Assembly (NCBI GenBank): GCA_009695265.1 | Contig: SIBE01000003.1 | Span: forward strand, 1 to 48,626 | Source of the DNA: Pedosphaera sp. | GTDB lineage: Bacteria; Verrucomicrobiota; Verrucomicrobiia; Limisphaerales; SIBE01 | DNA length: 48,626 bases | Reading direction: 5' to 3' | In this document: positions 1 to 7,317 of the stretch, one piece after another | Layout: each line of letters opens with the position of its first letter | How positions within the stretch are numbered: position 1 is the first letter of the stretch | Notes under the pieces: generated by a model | The model's input: the letters and a program-made list of their open reading frames with translations, nothing else | Database searches by the model: none | Told to the model about the DNA's origin: nothing | Program-made: the position numbers and the translations under genes

Positions 1-600
1 GGCAACCAAACGGGACTCTGGGTTTTGACAGGAAGCCCCTACCGCGTGTCCGGGGATGTGTTTGTTCCGGCGGGCCAGGTGTTAACCGTCGATCCCGGCG
101 TGGTTGTGGAGTTTGCGGGTGTAGCGGACGGGTTGTACGTGGATGGCACATTGGTGGCGCGAGGGACGGCGGCAGCGCCGATCACGTTCACATCGGATAA
201 GGTGGCCAAGGCTCCAGGACAATGGAAGGCGCTCTATTTTCGGGTGGGCGGAACGAACTCGGTGCTGGAGCAATGTGTGGTGGAATATGGCGCGGCGGAG
301 GGGTGGGTCAACGAATTGATCTCGGTGGATAGGGTCGCGCCACTGTTGACGAACTGCGTGGTGCGGGGGAGCCGGGCCAATGGGATCAGCCTGTTTGGCG
401 CGGATGCGCGGATTTTGAACTGCCAGTTTACCGGCAATGGTTTGGTGGGAGACGGCTACCCCGTGTTGATGAGCGCTGATTCGCTTGCGACGTTGCGAGG
501 GAATACGGCGAGCGGGAACACGAACAACGCCATTGGAGTGCTGGGTAACTTCACTCGGACGGGAGTTTGGACGAAGGATGGGATGTGCCGTACACTCTGA
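1..600 (+). CDS. Beta-helix surface protein, upstream fragment (partial, frameshifted)
   Basis: The frame is open from the first base, so the gene begins outside the window. The translation reads GNQTGLW at the edge and then one beta-helix module: a TLTIEPG-like strand (VLTVDPGVVVEF), DGLYVDGTLVARG, APITFTSD and a long helix-repeat stretch. The frame ends at 598-600, but its continuation lies in the frame that opens at 567. The text around 545-600 (GNFTRTGVW, then WDVPYTLTADV in the other frame) matches the module start seen at base 1, so the two pieces were very probably one gene. The break is either a real frameshift or a sequencing or assembly error. Probably a secreted or surface carbohydrate-binding or adhesin-like protein; substrate unknown. 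Confidence 0.6.
   Translation, partial: GNQTGLWVLTGSPYRVSGDVFVPAGQVLTVDPGVVVEFAGVADGLYVDGTLVARGTAAAPITFTSDKVAKAPGQWKALYFRVGGTNSVLEQCVVEYGAAEGWVNELISVDRVAPLLTNCVVRGSRANGISLFGADARILNCQFTGNGLVGDGYPVLMSADSLATLRGNTASGNTNNAIGVLGNFTRTGVWTKDGMCRTL
127..315 (+). repeat. 189-bp direct repeat, copy 1
   Basis: Nearly identical at DNA level to 678-866, offset 551 bases with no gap. Both copies encode the DGLYVDGTLVARG to GWVNE part of a beta-helix module. Synonymous differences are few, so the duplication is recent or kept alike by gene conversion. Confidence 0.9.
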
Positions 601-2636
601 CGGCAGACGTGGCGGTGGTGGCCAATCAGACGCTGACGATCGAGCCGGGGACGACAGTGCAGTTTCAGGGAGTGGAGGACGGGTTGTACGTGGATGGCAC
701 ACTGGTGGCGCGAGGGACGGCGGCAGCGCCGATCACGTTCACGTCGGATAAGGCGGCCAAGGCTCCGGGACAATGGAAGGCGCTCTATTTTCGCGTTGGC
801 GGAACGAACTCGGTGCTGGAGCAATGTGTCGTGGAATGCGGCGCGGCAGCTGGGTGGGTCAACGAATCCGTCAGCATCGATCGAACCACGCTGCTCATCG
901 CGAATGTCACCTTCCAACTGAGTGGTGGCGACGGGTTGTTTGTGAACAACGCGTCGCTCCAAATCCGCGACAGTCGTTTGGTCCGCAATGTTCGTGACGG
1001 GTTGCGAACGGTTGGTGCCGCTCAACCCGCGATCCATCAAAGCGTGATTAGCGGAAATGGCGGAATGGGTGTGGAAAACCTGACTCCAACAGCGATTCTC
1101 GATGCTCGGAACAACTATTGGGGCGATCCCAGCGGGCCGCTCGACATTTTGAACACCGATGGCCGCGGCCAAACGAATCCCAATGGCAAGGGTGACAAGG
1201 TCAGTGAGTACGTCGATTGGAGCGGATTCTTGTCGAGTGATCCAAGAGCGTCGGTGATCGGAGTGCCGGAGATCGAGGTTTTGGCTGAGGGTTTGGATTT
1301 TGGCACGGTGAACCTCGGGAGCAGCGTCGAAAGGGGAATCACGATTCGGAACATCGGGAGCGCATCGCTGACGATCCATTCGGTGACTTCGGATAGCACG
1401 CGCTTCGTTCTCATTTCGCCTGCGCCTCCCTTCAATGTCCCCACGAATGGTCAGCAGAGTCTCATCCTCCGATTCACTCCTGACGTCACAAACCGCGTCA
1501 CCGCCACACTTTCGATCGCGAGCGACGATGCCGACGAAGCGACATTGCGGGTGGCGTTGGCTGGGTCGGGCTTGGTGGCCGCGACCAACAATCCAGCTCC
1601 GGTCGCGGGCGCGTTGTTTTCGGATAGTTTTAATCGCCCGGATGCGGATCGCTGTGATCTCGGAGCGGGCGACAACGTGCTCGGAGGGTCGGGAACGCAT
1701 CACTACCTGCCGTTGTTCCCCACAGGCGGGAATAATCCACTGAACCCAATTGGCGTCAGTTTGCTCGGCGGCATCTTGTCCAACCACAGCCTCGACTACG
1801 GAGGCGTCCAATTCGTCGCCGATGCCAATCCCTGCGCGCGCTCGTCGGTAGGTGAGAACCTCAGTCAGGACTTGAACATTCGCGTTGAGTTGCGCGTGCC
1901 CACCGACACTACAAAGCGCGTCACCCAGGCTGGGCCGTTCTTCCGCGCGCGTCCGGCGGTGGCTGGTGACGGCATCATCGGCGGCGCGAATACTGGCTAT
2001 TGGGTGCAACTCCATAGCACGGGCAAGGTCAATGTAAAGGACTTGGCCACAGCCTCGGTTCTGGCGAGCAGCGGTGCGCCGGCGACCTTTGATCCGACGG
2101 TGATGCACTCGATGGAAGTTGCCGCGCGCGGCGAAACTTTGGAGGTCGCGCTCGACGGCCGGTTGCTCGTGTTCGAACAGTCAGGGGTTCGCGCCGTTTC
2201 AGTGCGGATAGCCGCGTCGGCCGTCGGCGCGGCGGGCTTGGCCTTTGGTGCCGAGCCGAATCGTGGTCAGATCGGCGGACAAACGGCGGACAACATTGTC
2301 GTTCGGTCTCCCGCTTCTTTGTCCGCTCTGCCTCGGCAGGATAACTTTGCACTCGTGACCGAGTTGCGCCTCGAAGTCACCCGGGAAGGTAAGGGCATCA
2401 CGTTGCGATGGACCGCCCAAGAGCACGTTTTTCTGGAAAGCACATCTGACCTGACGTCGCCCGCGACATGGACCGCAGTGGCCAGCGTCCCTACGACTGT
2501 GGCAGGCGTCAACTCGGTCATCCTTCCTTTAAACAGCGGACGTCAGTTTTTCCGATTACGGACTTTTAGCGCCGGGCTCGGCGGATTCGCAGCCGCCCCG
2601 CGCATGCTTTCCGCCAACGGAGCCATCTCCGAATGA
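567..2636 (+). CDS. Beta-helix / choice-of-anchor D / concanavalin-like multidomain surface protein
   Basis: The downstream and larger part of the broken surface-protein gene (689 codons). Residues about 5-220 form a right-handed parallel beta-helix and carry the typical NNYWGDPSGP motif near residue 183. Residues about 235-335 (LDFGTVNLGSS, ITIRNIGSASLTI, ASDDADEATLRVALAGSG) form a choice-of-anchor D / ASH-like Ig domain. Residues about 350-575 (FSDSFNRPDADRCDLG) resemble a concanavalin-like or DUF1080-type jelly roll. The last 90 residues (ITLRWTAQEHVFLESTSDL ... RQFFRLRTF) match the short C-terminal beta domain common on verrucomicrobial exported proteins. The ATG at 567 is probably only an in-frame codon after the frameshift, not a true start, because no signal peptide follows. 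Extracellular location is inferred. Confidence 0.7.
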   Translation: MDEGWDVPYTLTADVAVVANQTLTIEPGTTVQFQGVEDGLYVDGTLVARGTAAAPITFTSDKAAKAPGQWKALYFRVGGTNSVLEQCVVECGAAAGWVNESVSIDRTTLLIANVTFQLSGGDGLFVNNASLQIRDSRLVRNVRDGLRTVGAAQPAIHQSVISGNGGMGVENLTPTAILDARNNYWGDPSGPLDILNTDGRGQTNPNGKGDKVSEYVDWSGFLSSDPRASVIGVPEIEVLAEGLDFGTVNLGSSVERGITIRNIGSASLTIHSVTSDSTRFVLISPAPPFNVPTNGQQSLILRFTPDVTNRVTATLSIASDDADEATLRVALAGSGLVAATNNPAPVAGALFSDSFNRPDADRCDLGAGDNVLGGSGTHHYLPLFPTGGNNPLNPIGVSLLGGILSNHSLDYGGVQFVADANPCARSSVGENLSQDLNIRVELRVPTDTTKRVTQAGPFFRARPAVAGDGIIGGANTGYWVQLHSTGKVNVKDLATASVLASSGAPATFDPTVMHSMEVAARGETLEVALDGRLLVFEQSGVRAVSVRIAASAVGAAGLAFGAEPNRGQIGGQTADNIVVRSPASLSALPRQDNFALVTELRLEVTREGKGITLRWTAQEHVFLESTSDLTSPATWTAVASVPTTVAGVNSVILPLNSGRQFFRLRTFSAGLGGFAAAPRMLSANGAISE
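678..866 (+). repeat. 189-bp direct repeat, copy 2
   Basis: Second copy of the sequence at 127-315, offset 551 bases. Because 551 is not a multiple of three, the two copies lie in different reading frames, which locates the frameshift between them. Confidence 0.9.
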
Positions 2637-2639
2637 AGA

Positions 2640-2938
2640 CAGGCGCTTGGCGGTCGTAGTGCCCGTTTTCCTTGGTCTTTGGTGGCAGCCAGGTTTTGGA
2701 CCGAGTTGAGGACCGAAACCAGGACTTTGCCTTGGTGGGAGGCATCGAGGACCTGGTATTCGTAACCTTCGGTGGCTTCGCAGATGACCTGCGGATGCGA
2801 GAGTTTGGCTAGATGTTTGGACAACTGAGTATGGTCTGGGGCATTGTTTTCGAACTCGATCTGATGGCCATTTGAGTGGACTTGGAGCGTGGCTTTGGTG
2901 ATGTCCATTCCGACATAGGTGGTGGTGTTTGGCGTCAT
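2640..2938 (-). pseudogene. IS110-family transposase, N-terminal remnant
   Basis: Starting from the ATG at 2938, the minus strand encodes about 95 residues of an IS110-type DEDD transposase N-terminus: TYVGMDITKATLQVHSNG holds the first catalytic Asp, and VICEATEGYEYQVLDA the conserved Glu region. The family is normally about 300-400 residues. Here similarity stops after VSVLNSVQNLAATKDQGKR, before the remaining catalytic residues and the C-terminal transposase_20 domain, so it cannot be active. The frame runs on across the 3' end of the beta-helix gene, but that part looks like unrelated sequence. The remnant abuts the stop codon of that gene at 2636 and suggests an old insertion and deletion here. 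Confidence 0.8.
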
Positions 2939-2995
2939 GTTATGTTCCTTTTTCAGCGCGAGATAAATGTGTTCGGATTCACTCGCTGGCGTCGG

Positions 2996-3029
2996 ACAAC
3001 CTTTTGTTGCATATGCGACGAAAGGTTGT
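2996..3029. promoter_or_regulatory. 34-bp near-palindrome, copy A
   Basis: The left arm reads ACAACCTTTTGTTGCAT and pairs with the right arm at 15 of 17 positions plus two G-T wobbles. It differs from the perfect palindrome at 3859-3892 at four positions, two of which form a compensatory A-T to G-C change. It lies 7 bases beyond the stop of the PaaX-like gene and 57 bases upstream of the IS110 remnant's ATG. It could be an operator, a mobile-cassette end or a hairpin. Confidence 0.75.
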
Positions 3030-3036
3030 CGTGAGA

Positions 3037-3822
3037 TCAGGGGCGGTGGAACGTGCGCAGTTGTCGGCTGGCGTCCCCGAGCACTTCCACCCTCCGCCGC
3101 CACGCCTGTTGCCCCAGGTAATCGGACGGCAGAATCCGGCCGGGCAGCAGCGGATCGTTCGTCACCGCCTCCATCCAGCCCTCGCGCTCCGCTGCCGCCC
3201 AACGCAGCAACGACTTCGCCCCCGCAGCGTTACGCAGCGTGTCGCCCGGTCGCTCGTCGAGGATTTTCAGATGCCGGGCATAACGGCGGTTGATGCGCTC
3301 GAAGTCCCACGCGCCCGCGACGATTTCCGGGTCCGATTCCCCCGCGCAGGGCCGCGCCTCCAGCAGGAGGAGCGATTCCACATTTATCTTCCCGCCGCCG
3401 AGAATCTGTCGTTCCTCCGTCAGCGCATCGGGCGTGACCCACACGCTTTTTTGCAGGCAGCCGAAGCCTTTGTAGCGCAGGTAGCGGCGCAGCCGTTCGC
3501 GCTGTGTATTTTGGCCCGTGGGCACGTCGAAGAGCACCAGTCGCCATTGCCCATCCCAAGGGCGGGCCCAGCGTTCCTCCGGGTCGCGCCCGCCCAGGAC
3601 GTGCAACCGCCCCTGCGCGGACAGCCTATAGAGCCGGTCATTGGGGGCGCTGGCGTCGCGCTCCAGGAGCTGTTGCTGCTCCAAGGTGGCGACCTGGCGC
3701 ATGAGGCCGTTGCGATAGGCCCAGCTTTCGTAGGAGTCGGTCAGGTTGCGAAAGGTCGGGCGCGCGAGCCTGTCAGCGGACCAAAGCAGGAGATTCAGGA
3801 ATTCCTCTGTCTTGGGTTGCAT
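3037..3822 (-). CDS. PaaX-family transcriptional regulator
   Basis: PaaX proteins are GntR-like repressors, first known from phenylacetate catabolism, where an acyl-CoA ligand releases them from DNA. The protein is 261 residues from the ATG at 3822 (MQPKTEEFLNLLLW, the usual start of the family). A TTG at 3852 would add ten residues and is possible. The N-terminal third is a winged helix (FRNLTDSYESWAYRNGLMRQ ... LYRLSAQGRLHVLGG). The centre (WDGQWRLVLFDVP ... RRYLRYKGFGCLQKSVWV) is the ferredoxin-like, Cas2-related PaaX domain. The C-terminal part (AGAWDFERINRRYARHLKIL) is the PaaX C-terminal domain. There are no phenylacetate genes nearby, so the target is unknown. The 34-bp palindromes on both sides suggest self-regulation, since one covers the region just upstream of the start. 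Confidence 0.88.
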   Translation of the reverse strand: MQPKTEEFLNLLLWSADRLARPTFRNLTDSYESWAYRNGLMRQVATLEQQQLLERDASAPNDRLYRLSAQGRLHVLGGRDPEERWARPWDGQWRLVLFDVPTGQNTQRERLRRYLRYKGFGCLQKSVWVTPDALTEERQILGGGKINVESLLLLEARPCAGESDPEIVAGAWDFERINRRYARHLKILDERPGDTLRNAAGAKSLLRWAAAEREGWMEAVTNDPLLPGRILPSDYLGQQAWRRRVEVLGDASRQLRTFHRP

Positions 3823-3858
3823 GCCGGAAGCATGGCCGGAGGTTTGAAACAACGCAAT

Positions 3859-3892
3859 ACAACCTTTTATTGCATATGCAATAAAAGGTTGT
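3859..3892. promoter_or_regulatory. 34-bp perfect palindrome, copy B
   Basis: ACAACCTTTTATTGCAT followed by its exact reverse complement. It lies 36 bases upstream of the ATG of the PaaX-like gene (6 bases from the alternative TTG), in the right place for an operator of a dimeric repressor. The near copy at 2996-3029 brackets the gene on the other side. Confidence 0.8.
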
Positions 3893-3895
3893 TAA

Positions 3896-4190
3896 GTCCC
3901 ATCAAACCGCTGCGTTGTTGACAGCGACGTCGTCTTCCCTCTCCACGCCAACCCCGACCCGCAAAGCGGCAGGCTCTTTGCCAAAGGCCCGTCGGACGTT
4001 CTTGACCACGCCACCGGCGAAATCGCCAGCGTCAGCGAACTTGGCATTGATGCGACGAAGAACCTTCCCGGCGAAGGATCCAAACGCCCCTGGCCGCCGC
4101 TTTGTTGCGAAGCATTCGCGCTCAGAGTTGCGCTGCTGGTGTGCCATCGCGCTATTCACCAAGTCTTTTCGTTATTTGGTGCTAATCTCT
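3896..4190 (+). other. Possible gene remnant between the paaX palindrome and the DUF47 gene
   Basis: This 340-base gap (3893-4232) holds a frame open from 3896 to a stop near 4190. Its translation reads like protein sequence in part (DSDVVFPLHANPDPQSGRLF, then DVLDHATGEIASVSELGIDA), but it has no start codon and begins immediately after the palindrome and a TAA. It may be the tail of a gene cut off by arrival of the paaX unit. No family was recognised. A promoter-like TATAAT for the next gene lies at 4197-4202. Confidence 0.3.
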
Positions 4191-4202
4191 AATTGCTATA
4201 AT
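4172..4202 (+). promoter_or_regulatory. Candidate promoter for the DUF47-pit pair
   Basis: A consensus -10 box TATAAT lies at 4197-4202, 30 bases before the ATG at 4233, in an AT-rich stretch. The -35 is weak (TTATTT or TTTGGT near 4172-4180). No clear Pho box was seen. Confidence 0.4.
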
Positions 4203-4232
4203 ATTACGTTTGTGTCACAAAGCGTGCGCTTT

Positions 4233-4859
4233 ATGTTTTCCCTACAAAAATTTTTTGGCAAAGACGATCAATTCCTGGATCTCCTGGAAGCTTCGGCTGA
4301 AGAGTGTCGAGCGAGTGTTCAGGCGTTGGATCACAATCTAAAACCGAGCGCCAATCTTTCACTGGATGAATTTGTATCCTCCCGCAGGAAGAGCAAGCAG
4401 ATCACGAATGAGATCGCGGAGTTGCTGTGCAAAACATCTGTTACCGGCTTGGAACGAGAGGACATCGAATCCATCGCGAACTCGCTCTACAAAATTCCTA
4501 AAACCGTCGAGAAATTCGCGGAACGTTTTATCGCGTTTGCCAATCATCTCCGAGACGTGAAGTGGGATAAGCAACTTGCGCTGCTTGATCAAGCGACGCA
4601 AACAGTGCTCGCGATGGTACGCGAACTTCGAGCCAAGTCGCATCTGGAAAAGATCAAAGGCCAGAATGATCTGTTGCAGAAAGTTGAAGGGGAGGCTGAC
4701 GACCTCATTTTGCTGTGCCTCAAAGATCTCTGCAACGGTACTCATGACCCGGTGAAAATCATCATTCTGAAGGACCTGTACGAACTACTGGAGAAGGTCG
4801 TCGATCGTTGCCGCGATACCGGGAACATTATTTCGAACATCATTCTCAAGAATTCTTGA
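4233..4859 (+). CDS. DUF47 family (PhoU-like) phosphate transport accessory protein
   Basis: The protein has 208 residues, the usual length for the DUF47/TIGR00153 family, an all-helical PhoU-like fold found next to PiT transporters and thought to control them. Typical elements are the start MFSLQKFFGKDDQFLDLLEA and the C-terminal ILKDLYELLEKVVDRCRDTG, the conserved metal-binding-type helix of PhoU-like proteins. The reading frame is open further upstream, but the ATG at 4233 gives the normal family start and sits 30 bases after a TATAAT box. Only 4 bases separate it from the phosphate transporter gene, so the two are co-transcribed and probably translationally coupled. Cytoplasmic. Confidence 0.9.
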   Translation: MFSLQKFFGKDDQFLDLLEASAEECRASVQALDHNLKPSANLSLDEFVSSRRKSKQITNEIAELLCKTSVTGLEREDIESIANSLYKIPKTVEKFAERFIAFANHLRDVKWDKQLALLDQATQTVLAMVRELRAKSHLEKIKGQNDLLQKVEGEADDLILLCLKDLCNGTHDPVKIIILKDLYELLEKVVDRCRDTGNIISNIILKNS

Positions 4860-4863
4860 ACGC

Positions 4864-5958
4864 ATGGCGGCCCTGATCTTTCTCATCATTGTCCTGGTTG
4901 TGGTTTTGGGGTTCACCTATACGAACGGCTTCCACGACGCGGCTAACGCCATCGCCACGGTCGTCTCGACCAAAGTCCTGACTCCCCGCCAAGCCGTGTT
5001 GATGGCCGCGATTGCTAATTTTATCGGAGCACTCGGTGGCGTCGCCGTGGCGAAAACAATCGGGGCAGGCATGGTGGACGCAAACTTCATCACTGTGTAC
5101 ACGGTGTTTTGCGCCATGCTGGCGGGTATTATTTGGAACCTTGTTACCTGGTACTTAGGAATTCCGAGTTCCTCGAGTCACGCGCTTATCGGCGGTCTCG
5201 TGGGGGCTGCGCTCGCATCGGCCAAGAATAACTGGAGCGTGATTCTTTGGTCCTATCAGAAAACAGATCCAAAGACCGGCCATGTCGCCATGGATGGAGT
5301 TTACCACAAAGTCATCATCCCGATGATTTCCTCTCCGATTTTCGGCTTCGTCGGCGCGTTTATCATGATGGGGATCATCTTCGCGATGATCCGTCACTGG
5401 AAACCGTACTGGGTAAATCACATCTTCGGAAAAGCGCAGTTATTCAGTGCCTGTTACATGGGATGGGCTCACGGTTTCGCCGATGGGCAAAAGACGATGG
5501 GAATTATGGCGCTGGCATTATTCGCAGGGAGTAAGTCAGTCGATTGGGCTCATGTGCCTTCCATTTTTCAGTTTCTACATACCCCAAAATTCGAAATCAC
5601 GACATGGGTGAAATGGTCTTGCGGCATCGCGATGGCGATGGGCACGTATGTCGGCGGCTGGCGGATTATTCACACTCTTGGACACAAGCTTGTGCGAATT
5701 AAGCCGGTTCACGGTTTTGCGGCCGAATGCACCGGAGCCACCATTCTCTACATTGCCGGCACGTTGGGCATGCCGATCAGCACAACTCACAGTATCACCA
5801 CCAGCATTATGGGAGTGGGCTGTGCGCGACGTTTTAGCGCGCTGAATTATACATGGGTGGAACGAATTCTCTGGACCTGGGTATTGACGATCCCAGCTAC
5901 GGCATGCCTGGCTTATGCTTTCATGTGGTTAATGTCAGCGGCAGGTTGGGATAAATAA
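4864..5958 (+). CDS. pit: PiT-family inorganic phosphate transporter
   Basis: Low-affinity phosphate (or metal-phosphate) symporter of the inner membrane, 364 residues with about ten hydrophobic segments. The family's duplicated halves are visible. The N-terminal signature is YTNGFHDAANAIATVVSTK at about residues 18-36, and its partner in the C-terminal half is AECTGATILYIAGTLGMPIS followed by TTHSITTSIMGVG. A soluble loop after about residue 130 (SYQKTDPKTGHVAMDGVYHK) separates membrane blocks. It follows the DUF47 gene by 4 bases, the usual arrangement, with DUF47 as likely regulator of transport. Phosphate is the probable substrate; sulfate permease members of the family differ in these motifs. 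Confidence 0.94.
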   Translation: MAALIFLIIVLVVVLGFTYTNGFHDAANAIATVVSTKVLTPRQAVLMAAIANFIGALGGVAVAKTIGAGMVDANFITVYTVFCAMLAGIIWNLVTWYLGIPSSSSHALIGGLVGAALASAKNNWSVILWSYQKTDPKTGHVAMDGVYHKVIIPMISSPIFGFVGAFIMMGIIFAMIRHWKPYWVNHIFGKAQLFSACYMGWAHGFADGQKTMGIMALALFAGSKSVDWAHVPSIFQFLHTPKFEITTWVKWSCGIAMAMGTYVGGWRIIHTLGHKLVRIKPVHGFAAECTGATILYIAGTLGMPISTTHSITTSIMGVGCARRFSALNYTWVERILWTWVLTIPATACLAYAFMWLMSAAGWDK

Positions 5959-6180
5959 TACTGCGTCGCCTTCTGACCTCGGGGTCACCCGAATAGCTTC
6001 CGCTCTCGGGGCAGATGCCGATCCCTCATTTTCTCGATGTGTGGAGTTCCCCAAACTCCGAGCTGAAGAACTCATTCGGCTGTCCTGTCTCGCGTCAGTC
6101 TGATGATGAATTGGCATTACCAATCGAGCGACATTTGGCTCCGACGCGCGGCCCGCCATGAGCTGCGACGAGCAGTCGTG

Positions 6181-7317
6181 TTAGGACAGGGCTTCAGCGC
6201 GCGCCCAGGCATCAGCGCCGAGGATCTCGTCGAGGGTGGGGTGGGGCACCGGTTGATGCCGTTCCATCGCTCGTTCCACAGCGACGCTGATCTGTTCGAA
6301 GCTAATCTTGCCGGAGCAGAAGGCATCCACCGCGACTTCGTTCGACGCGTTCAAGACCGCTGGCATCGTTCCGCCGAGTTCGCCGGCGCGGCGGGCCAGG
6401 TTTAAGGCTGGGAAGCGATTGAGGTCAGGCTCCTCGAACGTTAGGGAACCGAGTTTGGCCAAATTCGTTTGGACTCGGTCGCTGCTTACTCGGTCGGGGT
6501 AGGTCAGAGCGTATTGAATCGGGAGGCACATGTCGGGCGAGGAAAGTTGGGCGATGATTGAGCCATCAACGAACTCGACCATCGAATGGACGATACTCTG
6601 CGGATGAACCACTACCTGGACGCGATCCATGTCAATATCGAAGAGCCAGCGCGCCTCGATCATCTCCAAGCCTTTGTTGAAGAGTGTCGCCGAGTCGATG
6701 GTGATCTTCCGGCCCATGACCCACGACGGGTGCTTCAGAGCGCGTTGAATTGTAATACTCGGAAAGTCTTCTTTGGGCGTTGTCCGAAATGGCCCGCCTG
6801 AGGCTGTGAGCCAGAGGCGTCGAACAGAATTTGCCGGCCTATCCTGCAAGCATTGAAAAATCGCCGAATGTTCGCTGTCCACGGCGAGGACTTTCACGCC
6901 ATGCTTCCGTGCTTCGCTCATCACAATCTGCCCAGCCATGACCAGGATTTCTTTCGAGGCGACCGCGATGTCTTTCCCGGCGCGAATCGCGGCGAGCGCG
7001 GGTTGCAACCCGGCCGTTCCAACGATCGCTATCAAAACAATGTCGGCTGAAGGAAGCGTGGCGAGCTGGAGCAAACCTTCAGCACCCGCATAAACTCGAG
7101 TGATTGTGCCAAGGGCGCCGGTTAACTCTTTCGCATCATCGTGACTCGCGACAGAGATGGCTTCGGGCCGATGTTTCAAGGTTTGTTCGGCCAACAATTT
7201 TGTGTTGCTCCCGGCGGCCAATCCGACCAGTCGAATGTGCTCCGGCAAATCTTCAGCCACTTTGAGAGTGCTCGTGCCGATGGAGCCGGTGCTGCCGAGC
7301 AGAACGACGTTTTTCAT
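6181..7317 (-). CDS. dxr: 1-deoxy-D-xylulose 5-phosphate reductoisomerase
   Basis: Converts DXP to 2-C-methyl-D-erythritol 4-phosphate with NADPH, the committed step of the MEP isoprenoid pathway. The protein has 378 residues, close to the usual 385-400. The NADPH motif GSTGSIGTSTLKV is at residues 8-20. VAVASKEILVMAG and VDSEHSAIFQCL carry the substrate and metal ligands, LTASGGPFR and WVMGRKITIDSATLFNKGLE the active-site loop region, and VHPQSIVHSMVEF the C-terminal signature. It starts at the base adjoining the cdsA stop, so it is the last gene of a purA-uppS-cdsA-dxr transcription unit. In many bacteria rseP follows dxr; here the next gene is the convergent phosphate transporter. Confidence 0.97.
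   Translation of the reverse strand: MKNVVLLGSTGSIGTSTLKVAEDLPEHIRLVGLAAGSNTKLLAEQTLKHRPEAISVASHDDAKELTGALGTITRVYAGAEGLLQLATLPSADIVLIAIVGTAGLQPALAAIRAGKDIAVASKEILVMAGQIVMSEARKHGVKVLAVDSEHSAIFQCLQDRPANSVRRLWLTASGGPFRTTPKEDFPSITIQRALKHPSWVMGRKITIDSATLFNKGLEMIEARWLFDIDMDRVQVVVHPQSIVHSMVEFVDGSIIAQLSSPDMCLPIQYALTYPDRVSSDRVQTNLAKLGSLTFEEPDLNRFPALNLARRAGELGGTMPAVLNASNEVAVDAFCSGKISFEQISVAVERAMERHQPVPHPTLDEILGADAWARAEALS

Noticed and set aside
456-2108. A 550-codon open frame on the minus strand opposite the beta-helix gene
   Set aside because: It lies antisense to a clear domain-bearing gene, is rich in Arg, Ile and His as expected from complementary frames, and shows no motif.
2996-3892. A CRISPR-like array or Cas2 gene, because PaaX has a Cas2-related domain
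   Set aside because: Only two palindromes, no spacers, and the protein has a winged helix and the PaaX C-terminal domain.
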